Below are positions 7,321 to 12,795 of a stretch of DNA of 12,795 nucleotides, one piece after another. Location: contig JAJQDK010000119.1 in NCBI GenBank assembly GCA_021202245.1, positions 1-12,795 of the forward strand, written 5' to 3'. Source of the stretch: Clostridiales bacterium. GTDB lineage: Bacteria; Bacillota; Clostridia; Oscillospirales; Acutalibacteraceae. The notes under the pieces were generated by a model that was given only the letters and a program-made list of their open reading frames with translations, did not search any database and was not told the origin of the DNA. Positions within the stretch are counted from its first letter, which is position 1, and every line of letters starts with the position of its first letter. A program made the translations under genes and the position numbers.

Positions 7321-8242
7321 ATGAAAAATATTTTTCTCGGAAAAACAAAGCTTTCCGTGCCTGCCGTATCTGTGGGATGTATGAGATTAAACTCTCTCGA
7401 TGAAAAATCGGCGGCTGAATTTATTTGCTCCGCAGTTGAAAAGGGGCTGAACTTTTTTGACCACGCCGATATATACGGCAACGGAGAGTGTGAAACTCTG
7501 TTCGGCAAAGCGCTGAAGCATTCCGGCATAAGGCGTGAGGATGTATTTATTGAATCAAAATGCGGAATAGTCCCCGGCGTTATGTATGATTTTTTCATAT
7601 GAACATATAATTAACAGCGTTGACGGCATTTTGAACCGCCTTGACACCGATTACATTGATATGCTTCTGCTTCACCGCCCCGACGCGCTTATGCAGCCCG
7701 AGGAAGTTGCAAGAGCATTTGATGAGCTTTACGAAAAAGGCAAGGTAAAATATTTCGGTGTATCTAACATCAAGCCCATGCAGATTGAGCTGCTGAAAAA
7801 ATATATCAGGCAGGACATTCAGGCTAATCAGCTTCAGCTGAGCATTACCAACTCGCAGATGATACGCAACGGACTTGAAGTAAATATGTTCACCGAGGGC
7901 TCGCTTGACCGTGACGGAAGCGTGCTTGACTATTGCAGACTTAACGACATCACAATTCAAGCCTGGTCGCCGTTTCAGTACGGATTTTTTGAGGGAGTAT
8001 TCCTCGGAAACGAAAAATTCGATAATCTCAACCGCACTATTGATGAAATTGCCGCAAAATATAATGTTAGCAGCACTTCAACAGCAGCTGCGTGGATTCT
8101 GCGCCACCCTGCAAATATGCAGATGATATCGGGTACGATGAATCTAAAAAGGATTGATGAGATAATCAAGGGTGCGGATATTGAGCTGACTCGTGAGGAA
8201 TGGTATAAAATTTATCTTTCCGCAGGAAATATGCTTCCGTAA
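7321..8242 (+). pseudogene. Aldo/keto reductase (YdhF-like) interrupted by a +1 frameshift
   Basis: Two overlapping frames (7321-7602 and 7586-8242) together make one NADPH-dependent aldo/keto reductase of about 305 residues. The first half holds NFFDHADIYG (Asp47 and Tyr52) and ESK (Lys80); the second holds LLLHRPD (the catalytic His). All four members of the AKR tetrad are therefore present. The frame changes at a run of six T at 7590-7595. Removing one T gives the continuous join GVMYDFSYEHIINSVDGIL, just what the family has. The ribosome site GAAGAGGTG and a strong promoter are intact. The substrate is unknown; related YdhF-type enzymes act on small carbonyls. Either the gene is inactive, the run is a sequencing error, or slippage restores some product. 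Confidence 0.85.
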
Positions 8243-8244
8243 CA

Positions 8245-8274
8245 TTGACAAAATATGGCTGAAAGTGCTAAAAT
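8245..8274 (+). promoter_or_regulatory. Promoter of ilvE
   Basis: A perfect TTGACA, 18 bases, then TAAAAT. It begins two bases after the reductase stop codon, so ilvE is transcribed independently of the broken gene. Confidence 0.72.
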
Positions 8275-8299
8275 ATATTTGATAATTTATTGATTATAT

Positions 8300-8322
8300 C
8301 TAAGTAACCAACGATTACTTAG
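8300..8322 (+). promoter_or_regulatory. 8-bp inverted repeat in the ilvE leader
   Basis: CTAAGTAA and TTACTTAG are perfectly complementary around a 7-base gap. It lies downstream of the promoter and ends four bases before the ribosome site AAAGGAAG (8327-8334). It could be an operator or an RNA stem affecting translation. No T-box or other known amino-acid leader is visible. Confidence 0.4.
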
Positions 8323-8342
8323 CTTGAAAGGAAGTAATATAA

Positions 8343-9368
8343 ATGAACAAGCAAAACATTGACTGGGCAAATCTCGGATTTGCTTATATGCCGACCGGCG
8401 AAAGATTTGTTGCAAACTATAAGGACGGCAAATGGGACGACGGCGTTATGACAGCCGACGCTAACATTGTAATGAATGAATGCGCAGGCGTGCTTCAGTA
8501 TGCGCAAACCTGTTTTGAAGGTATGAAAGCCTACACAACCGAGGACGGCAGAATTGTGGTATTCCGTCCCGACCTTAATGTGCAGAGGATGGAGGACAGC
8601 TGTAAGCGTCTGGAGATGCCCGTATTCCCCAAGGATAAATTTATTGACGCTATTTGCAGGGTGGTAAAGGAAAACGAGGACTTCGTTCCTCCCTACGGCA
8701 CTGGCGCAACCCTTTACATTCGCCCCTATATGTTCGGCAGCGGTCCGGTTATAGGCGTTAAGCCGTCTGACGAATATCAGTTCAGAATTTTTACAATCCC
8801 CGTCGGTCCGTACTTTAAGGGCGGTGCAAAGCCTATTACAATTAAGGTATCCGATTTTGACAGAGCGGCGCCCCACGGCACGGGAAACATCAAAGCCGGT
8901 CTTAACTACGCAATGAGCCTTCACGCTATTGTTACGGCTCACGAGGAGGGCTTTGACGAAAATATGTATCTTGATGCCGCAACACGCACCAAGGTTGAGG
9001 AAACAGGCGGAGCAAACTTCCTGTTTATCACCAAGGACAACAAGGTAATCACCCCCAAGTCAAACAGCATTTTGCCCTCTATTACCCGCCGTTCGCTTAT
9101 GTATGTTGCAGAGCATTATCTCGGTCTTGAAACAGAGCAGAGAGAGGTTTATTTTGACGAGGTTAAGGATTTTGCCGAATGCGGTCTTTGCGGTACAGCC
9201 GCAGTTATTGCGCCTGTAGTCAAAATTAACGAGCTAGGCAGAGAAATCTGCTTCCCGAGCGGAATGGATGAAATGGGTCCGTTTACAAAGATGCTGTACG
9301 ACACTCTTACCGGTATTCAAATGGGCAGAATCGAAGCTCCCGAGGGTTGGATAAAAGAAATCAAGTAA
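8343..9368 (+). CDS. ilvE: Branched-chain amino acid aminotransferase
   Basis: A 341-residue PLP enzyme that transfers the amino group between glutamate and the 2-oxo acids of leucine, isoleucine and valine; it is the last step of their synthesis. It belongs to the class IV fold, type II (BCAT-beta) subgroup. Visible marks are QTCFEGMKAY (55-64), the PLP lysine in GNIKAGLNYA (Lys184), VEETGGANFLFI with Glu220, SILPSITRRS (242-251) and the phosphate-binding CGTAA (283-287). The length fits the family. The human-type CVVC redox motif after GTA is absent (AVIA here); a CGLC occurs just before it instead. The start is fixed by AAAGGAAG eight bases upstream. It appears monocistronic, with its own promoter and a terminator at 9550-9586. 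No other branched-chain pathway genes are in the window. Confidence 0.96.
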   Translation: MNKQNIDWANLGFAYMPTGERFVANYKDGKWDDGVMTADANIVMNECAGVLQYAQTCFEGMKAYTTEDGRIVVFRPDLNVQRMEDSCKRLEMPVFPKDKFIDAICRVVKENEDFVPPYGTGATLYIRPYMFGSGPVIGVKPSDEYQFRIFTIPVGPYFKGGAKPITIKVSDFDRAAPHGTGNIKAGLNYAMSLHAIVTAHEEGFDENMYLDAATRTKVEETGGANFLFITKDNKVITPKSNSILPSITRRSLMYVAEHYLGLETEQREVYFDEVKDFAECGLCGTAAVIAPVVKINELGREICFPSGMDEMGPFTKMLYDTLTGIQMGRIEAPEGWIKEIK

Positions 9369-9397
9369 TATTTTTTCTTTAACTCGGAGAAAAAACG

Positions 9398-9539
9398 ATG
9401 CAAGCTCGCTTAACATCGGCAAATAGATTGCAGCTTGCAAAGGGGAGCGTTAGCTCCTCAGTGTTTCAGCGGGAGATTACAACTCCCACTGAAACACTGA
9501 ATGTCCCCCGCCGCCTTAGAGGCGGGAGACATCTTGCAT
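9398..9539. repeat. Multi-hairpin intergenic element bounded by ATGCAAG/CTTGCAT
   Basis: About 140 bases downstream of ilvE form nested inverted repeats. The ends are ATGCAAG (9398-9404) and CTTGCAT (9533-9539). Inside are GGAGC/GCTCC (9444-9457), a perfect 11-bp stem CAGTGTTTCAG/CTGAAACACTG with an inner GGGAG/CTCCC (9459-9499), and a stem of 12 possible pairs with one mismatch (9501-9532). TGCAAGCT (9399-9406) can alternatively pair with AGCTTGCA (9432-9439). No reading frame is supported. It may be a small mobile-element remnant (IS200/IS605-like ends have such hairpins), a processing region of the ilvE message, or a small RNA. The structure is directly visible; its role is not. Confidence 0.55.
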
Positions 9540-9549
9540 AAGTTATACT

Positions 9550-9586
9550 AAAGCGGTCCGAACGCATCGGGCCGCTTTTCGTTTTT
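9550..9586 (+). terminator. Rho-independent terminator downstream of ilvE
   Basis: A 12-bp stem with one G-U pair (9550-9561 with 9567-9578), 5-base loop ACGCA, followed by TTCGTTTTT. It lies 181 bases past the ilvE stop, beyond the multi-hairpin element. Confidence 0.85.
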
Positions 9587-9637
9587 AGACTTTGCTGCTT
9601 AATCCCGTATATATCCGTATTTTAATCGTATACAGTA

Positions 9638-9677
9638 TAAAAAAGAGTGCTGAAAGAAAAATCACTTTCAACACTCT
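9638..9677 (-). terminator. Rho-independent terminator after tRNA-Gln
   Basis: On the minus strand a 13-bp stem with one G-U pair (9665-9677 with 9644-9656) and an 8-base loop is followed by six U. It begins two bases after the CCA end of tRNA-Gln. Confidence 0.88.
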
Positions 9678-9679
9678 CC

Positions 9680-9754
9680 TGGCTGGGCCGGCGGGATTCG
9701 AACCCACGGATGACGGAGTCAAAGTCCGTTGCCTTACCGCTTGGCGACGGCCCA
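9680..9754 (-). tRNA. trnQ: tRNA-Gln (anticodon TTG)
   Basis: A complete cloverleaf on the minus strand. Acceptor TGGGCCG pairs with CGGCCCA, the T loop is GGTTCGAATCC, and the anticodon loop CTTTGAC carries TTG. The CCA end is encoded. The T1-A72 end pair is normal for tRNA-Gln. A terminator follows two bases later. It is separated from tRNA-Lys by 139 bases that include a terminator, so it may have its own promoter, though none is convincing. Confidence 0.96.
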
Positions 9755-9856
9755 ATATTCAATCCGACTTCTTTTTATGCAGCAGCGCATACTGCCGCAA
9801 ACGTGATTAAGCAAGCTTATCACGCCATGCTATGCTTTAAATCGGCATATTTTTTC

Positions 9857-9891
9857 AAAAACAGCCGCACAAGTGATTGTCCTGTGCGGCT
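9857..9891 (-). terminator. Terminator after tRNA-Lys
   Basis: A perfect 9-bp stem (TGTGCGGCT at 9883-9891 with AGCCGCACA at 9863-9871) and an 11-base loop, followed on the minus strand by GTTTTTG. It starts two bases after the CCA of tRNA-Lys, so it should end the His-Lys transcript before tRNA-Gln. Confidence 0.75.
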
Positions 9892-9893
9892 TT

Positions 9894-9969
9894 TGGTGAC
9901 CCATCGGAGATTCGAACTCCGGACACCTTGATTAAAAGTCAAGTGCTCTGCCAACTGAGCTAATGAGTC
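9894..9969 (-). tRNA. trnK: tRNA-Lys (anticodon TTT)
   Basis: A 76-base cloverleaf with encoded CCA. Acceptor GACTCAT pairs with ATGGGTC (one G-U pair), the D arm is AGCTCAGTTGGCAGAGC, the anticodon stem CTTGA/TCAAG encloses TTT, and the T arm is CGGAGTTCGAATCTCCG. Only three bases separate it from tRNA-His, so the two are cotranscribed. Confidence 0.97.
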
Positions 9970-9972
9970 ATA

Positions 9973-10050
9973 TGGGGTGGAATGACGGATTCGAACCGTC
10001 GGTCTCCAGTGCCACAAACTGGCGCGTTAACCAACTACGCTAATCCCACC
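9973..10050 (-). tRNA. trnH: tRNA-His (anticodon GTG)
   Basis: A 78-base cloverleaf with encoded CCA. The extra 5' G that marks tRNA-His (G-1) pairs with C73, making an 8-bp acceptor GGTGGGAT/ATTCCACC. The anticodon stem CCAGT/ACTGG encloses GTG, and the T arm is GACGGTTCGAATCCGTC. It is the first gene of the His-Lys transcript. Confidence 0.97.
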
Positions 10051-10190
10051 GTATGGCATACCGACAAGCTCAAAGCTTCAATCTGCCCGCCCGATAAAAG
10101 CGAAGCCTTCCGCTTTTAGCCTGATACCGGATTTTATAAGAAAGTAAGCTCCGAAAATATTTCCGGATATTACCTTTCTCAACCCAACAA
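10051..10190 (-). other. Long structured leader upstream of tRNA-His
   Basis: About 140 bases separate the predicted RNA start (near 10189) from tRNA-His, long for a tRNA operon. On the minus strand it holds a hairpin of GAAAGGTAA with TTACTTTC (one bulged base) enclosing TCCG/CGGA, and a 7-bp stem AAAAGCG/CGCTTTT (10111-10117 with 10096-10102). No reading frame is supported. It may simply be removed by RNase P, or it may be an attenuating or small RNA segment. Confidence 0.4.
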
Positions 10191-10195
10191 GAGTT

Positions 10196-10224
10196 ATTAT
10201 ATCAAACTAAGCGTTAAAAGTCAA
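10196..10224 (-). promoter_or_regulatory. Strong promoter of the tRNA-His/Lys transcript
   Basis: TTGACT, exactly 17 bases, then a perfect TATAAT preceded by TGA (extended -10) on the minus strand. Its strength fits a stable-RNA operon. Confidence 0.85.
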
Positions 10225-10408
10225 TACATTTTTTGAATTTAATTTGCTCACTTCAAAAATACCTGTTTCAAACGCCCTCCGTACAACGCAGGGTGTGCGG
10301 CAAGCGGCGTGTACGCCGCAGGTAATCGGTAAGAGCGCAGCTTCTGCTGTTTGAGCTGTCCTCCGCAGAGATAGGACAATGACCGCCTGACGACAGACAT
10401 ACTTGCTT
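10225..10408. other. Intergenic region with clustered hairpins, downstream of the GGDEF gene
   Basis: No gene is supported. Read on the plus strand, GCAAG (10300-10304) and CTTGC (10402-10406) enclose three small stems: CGGCGT/ACGCCG (10305-10318), CAGC/GCTG (10338-10349) and TGTCCT/AGGACA (10357-10378). TGCGGC (10296) offers an alternative pairing with GCCGCA (10315). The stretch is much more GC-rich than the bases on either side. None of the stems has a U run, so I see no clear terminator for the GGDEF gene. Confidence 0.4.
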
Positions 10409-10912
10409 TTATCGGCGAGCTTTATTTTTGCCTTTTTCTTTATACATAGCCTCGTCTGCAATATGAATCAGTCGATGCAGCTCATCGCCGTCCTCGATTT
10501 TTGCAAAAGCTACTCCGCTGCTGAATTTTAAATAATATCTTTTCCCTTCCTGCTTATTTATTTTTTCCGTTTCCTGCTCAATAAACCTCTTGAGCCGCTT
10601 AATTTTTCCCAAGCCGAAATCCTCGGCAATAATTAAGAACTCGTCGCCGCCGTATCTGCACAAATGCGGTTTTTCGGAAAATTTGTCAACTGACCTTTTC
10701 AATATTTTGGCTGCATCCCTAAGCGCATCATCGCCTACCGTATGACCGAATGTATCGTTGATGCTTTTAAAATTGTTTATATCCAGCATCATAATAAACA
10801 AAGAATTCTTGGGAATATTGTCCGAATAGTAATCTATAAGCTCGTCCAATCCCCTGCGGTTCATAATACCTGTAAGCGAGTCATACAAACGCTGTGCGTT
10901 TTGCAGGGTCAT
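10409..10912 (-). CDS. GGDEF domain (diguanylate cyclase catalytic part)
   Basis: A 167-residue frame that is almost exactly one GGDEF domain, which makes cyclic-di-GMP from two GTP. Visible marks are DSLTGIMNRRG (11-21), the metal-binding DINNFKSINDTFGH (44-57), RYGGDEF (86-92) with the intact signature, and the closing ADEAMYKEKGKNK (152-164). No RxxD product-inhibition site precedes GGDEF, so feedback inhibition is not expected. The ATG has no ribosome site and overlaps the stop codon of the upstream membrane frame (ATGA). The frame stays open upstream of the ATG for about 16 further codons of hydrophobic residues. It is therefore most likely the C-terminal half of one membrane cyclase, split by one base at the run of eight A at 10928-10935; reinitiation at ATGA is the alternative. 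Confidence 0.85.
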   Translation of the reverse strand: MTLQNAQRLYDSLTGIMNRRGLDELIDYYSDNIPKNSLFIMMLDINNFKSINDTFGHTVGDDALRDAAKILKRSVDKFSEKPHLCRYGGDEFLIIAEDFGLGKIKRLKRFIEQETEKINKQEGKRYYLKFSSGVAFAKIEDGDELHRLIHIADEAMYKEKGKNKARR

Positions 10913-11562
10913 AAATGCAAACAGTGCAAAAAAAAGGTAAAGAAAATCTGCGGCAAATAAAATTTAAAGAAGAACCATTGCAATGCGATTGACAGCAATA
11001 TAAAGAAAAAGTACAAAGTCGTTAAGGTTATACTCTTTGAATTAAATCTCATTTTCTTTTTTAGAATAAAATAGAAAAGCTGAAAAAGAAAAATAACTAC
11101 GTAATAACACGTAAGAATAATACCGCAGCCGAGAAGCAGACTTTTAATTTCAGACGTGTTTTCGGAAACTGAAAGCATAAGCATAATTATTACCGCCGCA
11201 AAAATTGTAATTATGCCGGGGACAGCGGAAAGAACTAAGGATTTGGCAGACAGCTTTATCATTTTAAGCTCGGCAATCGCAAAAACAAAGCACAGAAAGC
11301 AAAGCAGAGCATATAAAATCAAATACACCGTATCGCATACTATAACGACTGTATGATCATCGTCAAGCACGAATTTGCTTAAAAAGTAAAGCGAAAGGTC
11401 GTAAACGCAAAACAGCAGTGAAACATATGTTATTTTATTCAACGTTGCAATACTTGATAAAGATTTAAGCTTGGAATATCCGGTGTACATCTTAACAACG
11501 AATAAAATTGCAATACAAATCAAGTTTACATCTACACAATACAACAAGTTATTTACATACAC
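10909..11562 (-). CDS. Integral membrane sensor half of a split diguanylate cyclase
   Basis: A 217-residue, very hydrophobic frame with about six membrane segments, roughly at residues 11-24, 44-62, 73-95, 107-130, 143-166 and 179-200. It resembles the N-terminal membrane part of clostridial GGDEF proteins. Its last residues (FTFFLHCLHL) look out of place. Moving to the -1 frame at the run of eight U reads on as FALFAFMTLQNAQRLYDSL directly into the GGDEF domain, the expected helix-linker-catalytic order. The start is GTG at 11562, the first possible start after an in-frame TAG, and has no visible ribosome site; TTG codons shortly after are alternatives. The likely promoter is at 11887-11915, which would give a leader of about 318 bases. 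The protein may be non-functional as written. Confidence 0.7.
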   Translation of the reverse strand: MYVNNLLYCVDVNLICIAILFVVKMYTGYSKLKSLSSIATLNKITYVSLLFCVYDLSLYFLSKFVLDDDHTVVIVCDTVYLILYALLCFLCFVFAIAELKMIKLSAKSLVLSAVPGIITIFAAVIIMLMLSVSENTSEIKSLLLGCGIILTCYYVVIFLFQLFYFILKKKMRFNSKSITLTTLYFFFILLSIALQWFFFKFYLPQIFFTFFLHCLHL

Positions 11563-11873
11563 AAACTACGCACCACACATTAACATAAACGCTTAGCTGA
11601 TAAGCAAACACCGAATGAATCGTGCGCTTGCTTAATCAGAAATCACAATATACAAAACCTCTGATAACAATACTGCCTTTCCACGTTCGATATTCATATG
11701 CCAAAATAAAGGTGATATGTATATAACTCAGAGCAAGATCTGCCCGTCTGGGATAAGAGGGCAACACAATCGGCAGGAGCTTCATCCCCTGCTGATGCCG
11801 ACGGCGCACGCCGCCGCTTGCCACGGTAAAAACGTGGTAAACCCCCTTATTAAAATTTAATCAAATTACATTC
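11563..11873. other. Long leader/intergenic region with a three-hairpin cluster
   Basis: About 310 bases lie between the divergent promoters and the membrane gene. GCAAG (11733-11737) and CTTGC (11817-11821) enclose TGCCC/GGGCA (11741-11763), TCGGCA/TGCCGA with inner GCAGG/CCTGC (11770-11801), and CGGC/GCCG (about 11803-11813); CCACG/CGTGG (11822-11838) follows. A separate stem with one bulge, CTGATAAGCAA with TTGCTTAATCAG, spans 11597-11640. It is GC-rich within AT-rich surroundings. It does not match the cyclic-di-GMP riboswitch consensus as I remember it. A 62-codon frame on the minus strand (11636-11824) begins with GTG and lacks a proper ribosome site. Confidence 0.45.
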
Positions 11874-11886
11874 TATGGTAGATATT

Positions 11887-11915
11887 ATTCTACCATAAAC
11901 GCTTAAAAAAGTCAA
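11887..11915 (-). promoter_or_regulatory. Promoter reading toward the membrane-GGDEF gene
   Basis: TTGACT, exactly 17 bases, then TAGAAT on the minus strand. The -10 box lies inside the left operator dyad, so a bound repressor would block it. Confidence 0.72.
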
Positions 11916-11931
11916 CCATAGCATATATAAT
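11903..11931 (+). promoter_or_regulatory. Promoter of the XRE regulator
   Basis: TTAAAA, 17 bases, then a perfect TATAAT on the plus strand, overlapping the divergent promoter by 13 bases. The -10 box overlaps the right operator arm. The predicted leader is about 19 bases. Confidence 0.68.
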
Positions 11932-11956
11932 ATCTACCATAAGGGAGATGTTTTAT

Positions 11957-12295
11957 ATGACCGAATCGAGTGAATTTTTTACAAGTATGGGAAAACGTAT
12001 TTTTGAACGAAGAAAATACTTAAATTTATCTCAAGAAAAATTAGCGGAATTAGCAAATGTTTCTCCCCAGCTTCTTTCCACGGCGGAAAGAGGCACAAAG
12101 GCGCTGCGCCCCGACAATCTGTTGAAAATTAGCAACGCACTCGGCGTAAGCACGGATTATTTGCTTACGGGAGAAATAACCGACAACGACTTATATAAAA
12201 TTAAGCAAAAGCTCAGTCTTGCTTCGTCAGAGCAAATCAGAACAATCGAAAAAATAATAGACAGTTGTCTGACTCTGTGCGACGCAGAAAAATAA
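11957..12295 (+). CDS. XRE-family helix-turn-helix repressor
   Basis: A 112-residue DNA-binding protein. Residues about 11-65 form a Cro/C1-type five-helix domain: GKRIFERRKYLNLSQEKLAE, then LANVSPQLLSTAERGTKALR and LLKISNALGVSTDYLLTGE. The remaining 40 residues are a short helical tail, probably for dimerisation, with two cysteines near the end. I chose the ATG at 11957 because AAGGGAG (11941-11947) stands nine bases before it; an ATG at 11948 directly abuts that site and cannot use it. The gene lies beside the operator at 11874-11941, which argues for autoregulation and control of the divergent membrane-GGDEF transcript. It resembles small phage-type or stress regulators, but no phage genes are nearby. 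It converges with the EAL gene, 38 bases apart, with no clear terminator between them. Confidence 0.9.
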   Translation: MTESSEFFTSMGKRIFERRKYLNLSQEKLAELANVSPQLLSTAERGTKALRPDNLLKISNALGVSTDYLLTGEITDNDLYKIKQKLSLASSEQIRTIEKIIDSCLTLCDAEK

Positions 12296-12333
12296 CGCCG
12301 GCTACTCCGTTTGAAGCTTATGACTATGCCGAA

Positions 12334-12795
12334 TTATTTATTAGGCACTGCCTTAATTTTGTTTTGCTCTTTTAAACGGGAAATAATCATTTTTTCAAGG
12401 AAAACCCGCTTTGCTTCAAGCATAGGCATGGGTACGTAGAAATAATATCCCTGCATAAGAACGCAGCCCATATCAAGCAGCCTGCACATCTGATCGTAGG
12501 TTTCAACTCCCTCAGCAATGATTACCATATTCAGCTTTGAAGCCGTTGCAATTAAATTTTTAAAAATAATATCGTCTGCCCGGGTATGAGTTCCGGAAAC
12601 AAGCGACTTGTCTATTTTGATTCCGTCAAAGCTGTATTTGCCCAAATCCTGAAGGTCGGAATAGCCGTTGCCGAAATCGTCGATAACTACGCCTATTCCG
12701 CACTGCTGCACTTTACTTATATTTTCATACATTATTTTTACATTATCAACCTTGCTGTATTCGGTAATTTCTAAAATTAAACAGCTTCTCAGAAA
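12334..12795 (-). CDS. EAL-domain cyclic-di-GMP phosphodiesterase, C-terminal part
   Basis: The frame is open to the window edge, giving 153 residues; the N-terminus and the EAL signature itself lie outside. Visible catalytic marks of the EAL fold are LILEITE (6-12, metal-binding Glu), IDDFGNGYS (38-46, both metal-binding Asp present), IKIDKSLV (59-66, with the conserved Lys), AEGVET (94-99, Glu) and MQGYYF (114-119). All the active-site residues that can be checked are present, so the domain is probably an active hydrolase of cyclic-di-GMP to pGpG. Whether a GGDEF or sensor domain precedes it is unknown. The first internal ATG at 12732 is not the start, since the domain begins well upstream. 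Its closeness to the GGDEF gene suggests a local cyclic-di-GMP module, though the XRE gene on the other strand separates them. Confidence 0.93.
   Translation of the reverse strand, partial: FLRSCLILEITEYSKVDNVKIMYENISKVQQCGIGVVIDDFGNGYSDLQDLGKYSFDGIKIDKSLVSGTHTRADDIIFKNLIATASKLNMVIIAEGVETYDQMCRLLDMGCVLMQGYYFYVPMPMLEAKRVFLEKMIISRLKEQNKIKAVPNK

Larger units (their letters stand above)
11874..11941. promoter_or_regulatory. Operator: 15-bp inverted repeat bracketing divergent promoters
   Basis: TATGGTAGATATTAT (11874-11888) and ATAATATCTACCATA (11927-11941) are exact inverted copies 38 bases apart. The left copy is itself part of a 24-bp dyad, TATGGTAGA-N6-TCTACCATA (11874-11897). The left dyad overlaps the -10 box of the minus-strand promoter and the right arm overlaps the -10 of the plus-strand promoter. 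It is the obvious binding site for the adjacent XRE repressor, an inference from position. Confidence 0.8.

Noticed and set aside
8319..8942. 207-codon frame antisense to ilvE
   Set aside because: A shadow of the clearly identified ilvE gene.
9803..9823. Near-palindrome GTGATTAAGCAAGCTTATCAC between tRNA-Lys and tRNA-Gln, sharing 13 bases with 11628-11640
   Set aside because: The loop would be only two bases, and a 13-base match is expected by chance in a window this size.
10207..10461. 84-codon minus-strand frame overlapping the end of the GGDEF gene
   Set aside because: It overlaps the GGDEF gene and the tRNA promoter, has no ribosome site and a composition unlike a protein.
11636..11824. 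62-codon minus-strand frame in the leader of the membrane-GGDEF gene
   Set aside because: It starts with GTG, the nearest purine-rich site is 17 bases away, and it overlaps the hairpin cluster. No family is recognisable. It could be a leader peptide but is not supported.
11563..11873. Cyclic-di-GMP riboswitch in the leader of the GGDEF gene
   Set aside because: I looked for the class I and class II signatures on both strands because of the downstream gene, and found neither conserved core.
1..12795. CRISPR array, integrase, transposase or prophage genes
   Set aside because: No regularly spaced direct repeats and no recombinase, transposase or phage structural motifs were seen in any frame.

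Overview
The window looks like chromosome from a low-to-mid GC, spore-forming Firmicute of class Clostridia, probably a gut Oscillospiraceae/Ruminococcaceae-type organism. The signs are a SpoVT sporulation regulator, strong AGGAGG-type ribosome sites, AT-rich promoters close to the sigma-A consensus, CCA-encoded tRNA genes, and a LuxR-type regulator with an excisionase-like head that resembles clostridial proteins. No phage structural genes, transposase, CRISPR array or rRNA were seen.

Layout. 1-1889: start of an unrecognised minus-strand gene, a strong minus-strand terminator, and a LuxR-family regulator with its own promoter. 1809-5098: a self-contained, clearly AT-rich accessory gene with its own promoter and terminator. 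It encodes one large protein joining an HKD (phospholipase D-like) nuclease, a superfamily 2 helicase and a DUF3427 tail, and is the best candidate for a defence or DNA-processing function. 5363-7165: spoVT facing a P-loop kinase-like/CYTH fusion, the two converging on a shared hairpin. 7248-9586: an aldo/keto reductase broken by one extra T, then ilvE (branched-chain aminotransferase), each with its own promoter. 9638-10224: minus-strand tRNA-His, tRNA-Lys and tRNA-Gln, with two terminators and a strong promoter about 140 bases upstream of tRNA-His. 10409-12795: a cyclic-di-GMP region with a membrane-anchored GGDEF cyclase split by a frame change at a run of eight A, a divergent XRE repressor, and the C-terminal part of an EAL phosphodiesterase.

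How parts fit together. The most informative regulatory site is 11874-11941. Two overlapping divergent promoters are bracketed by a perfect 15-bp inverted repeat, so that each -10 box overlaps an operator half. This suggests the XRE protein switches both itself and the membrane-GGDEF transcript. Two genes in the window (reductase and cyclase) are each one base away from being intact, both at homopolymers. This could be assembly error, decay or reversible slippage, and the sequence alone cannot decide. Three intergenic stretches (about 9398-9539, 10300-10406, 11733-11821) are unusually rich in hairpins and are each closed by a GCAAG/CTTGC pair; their nature is unknown.
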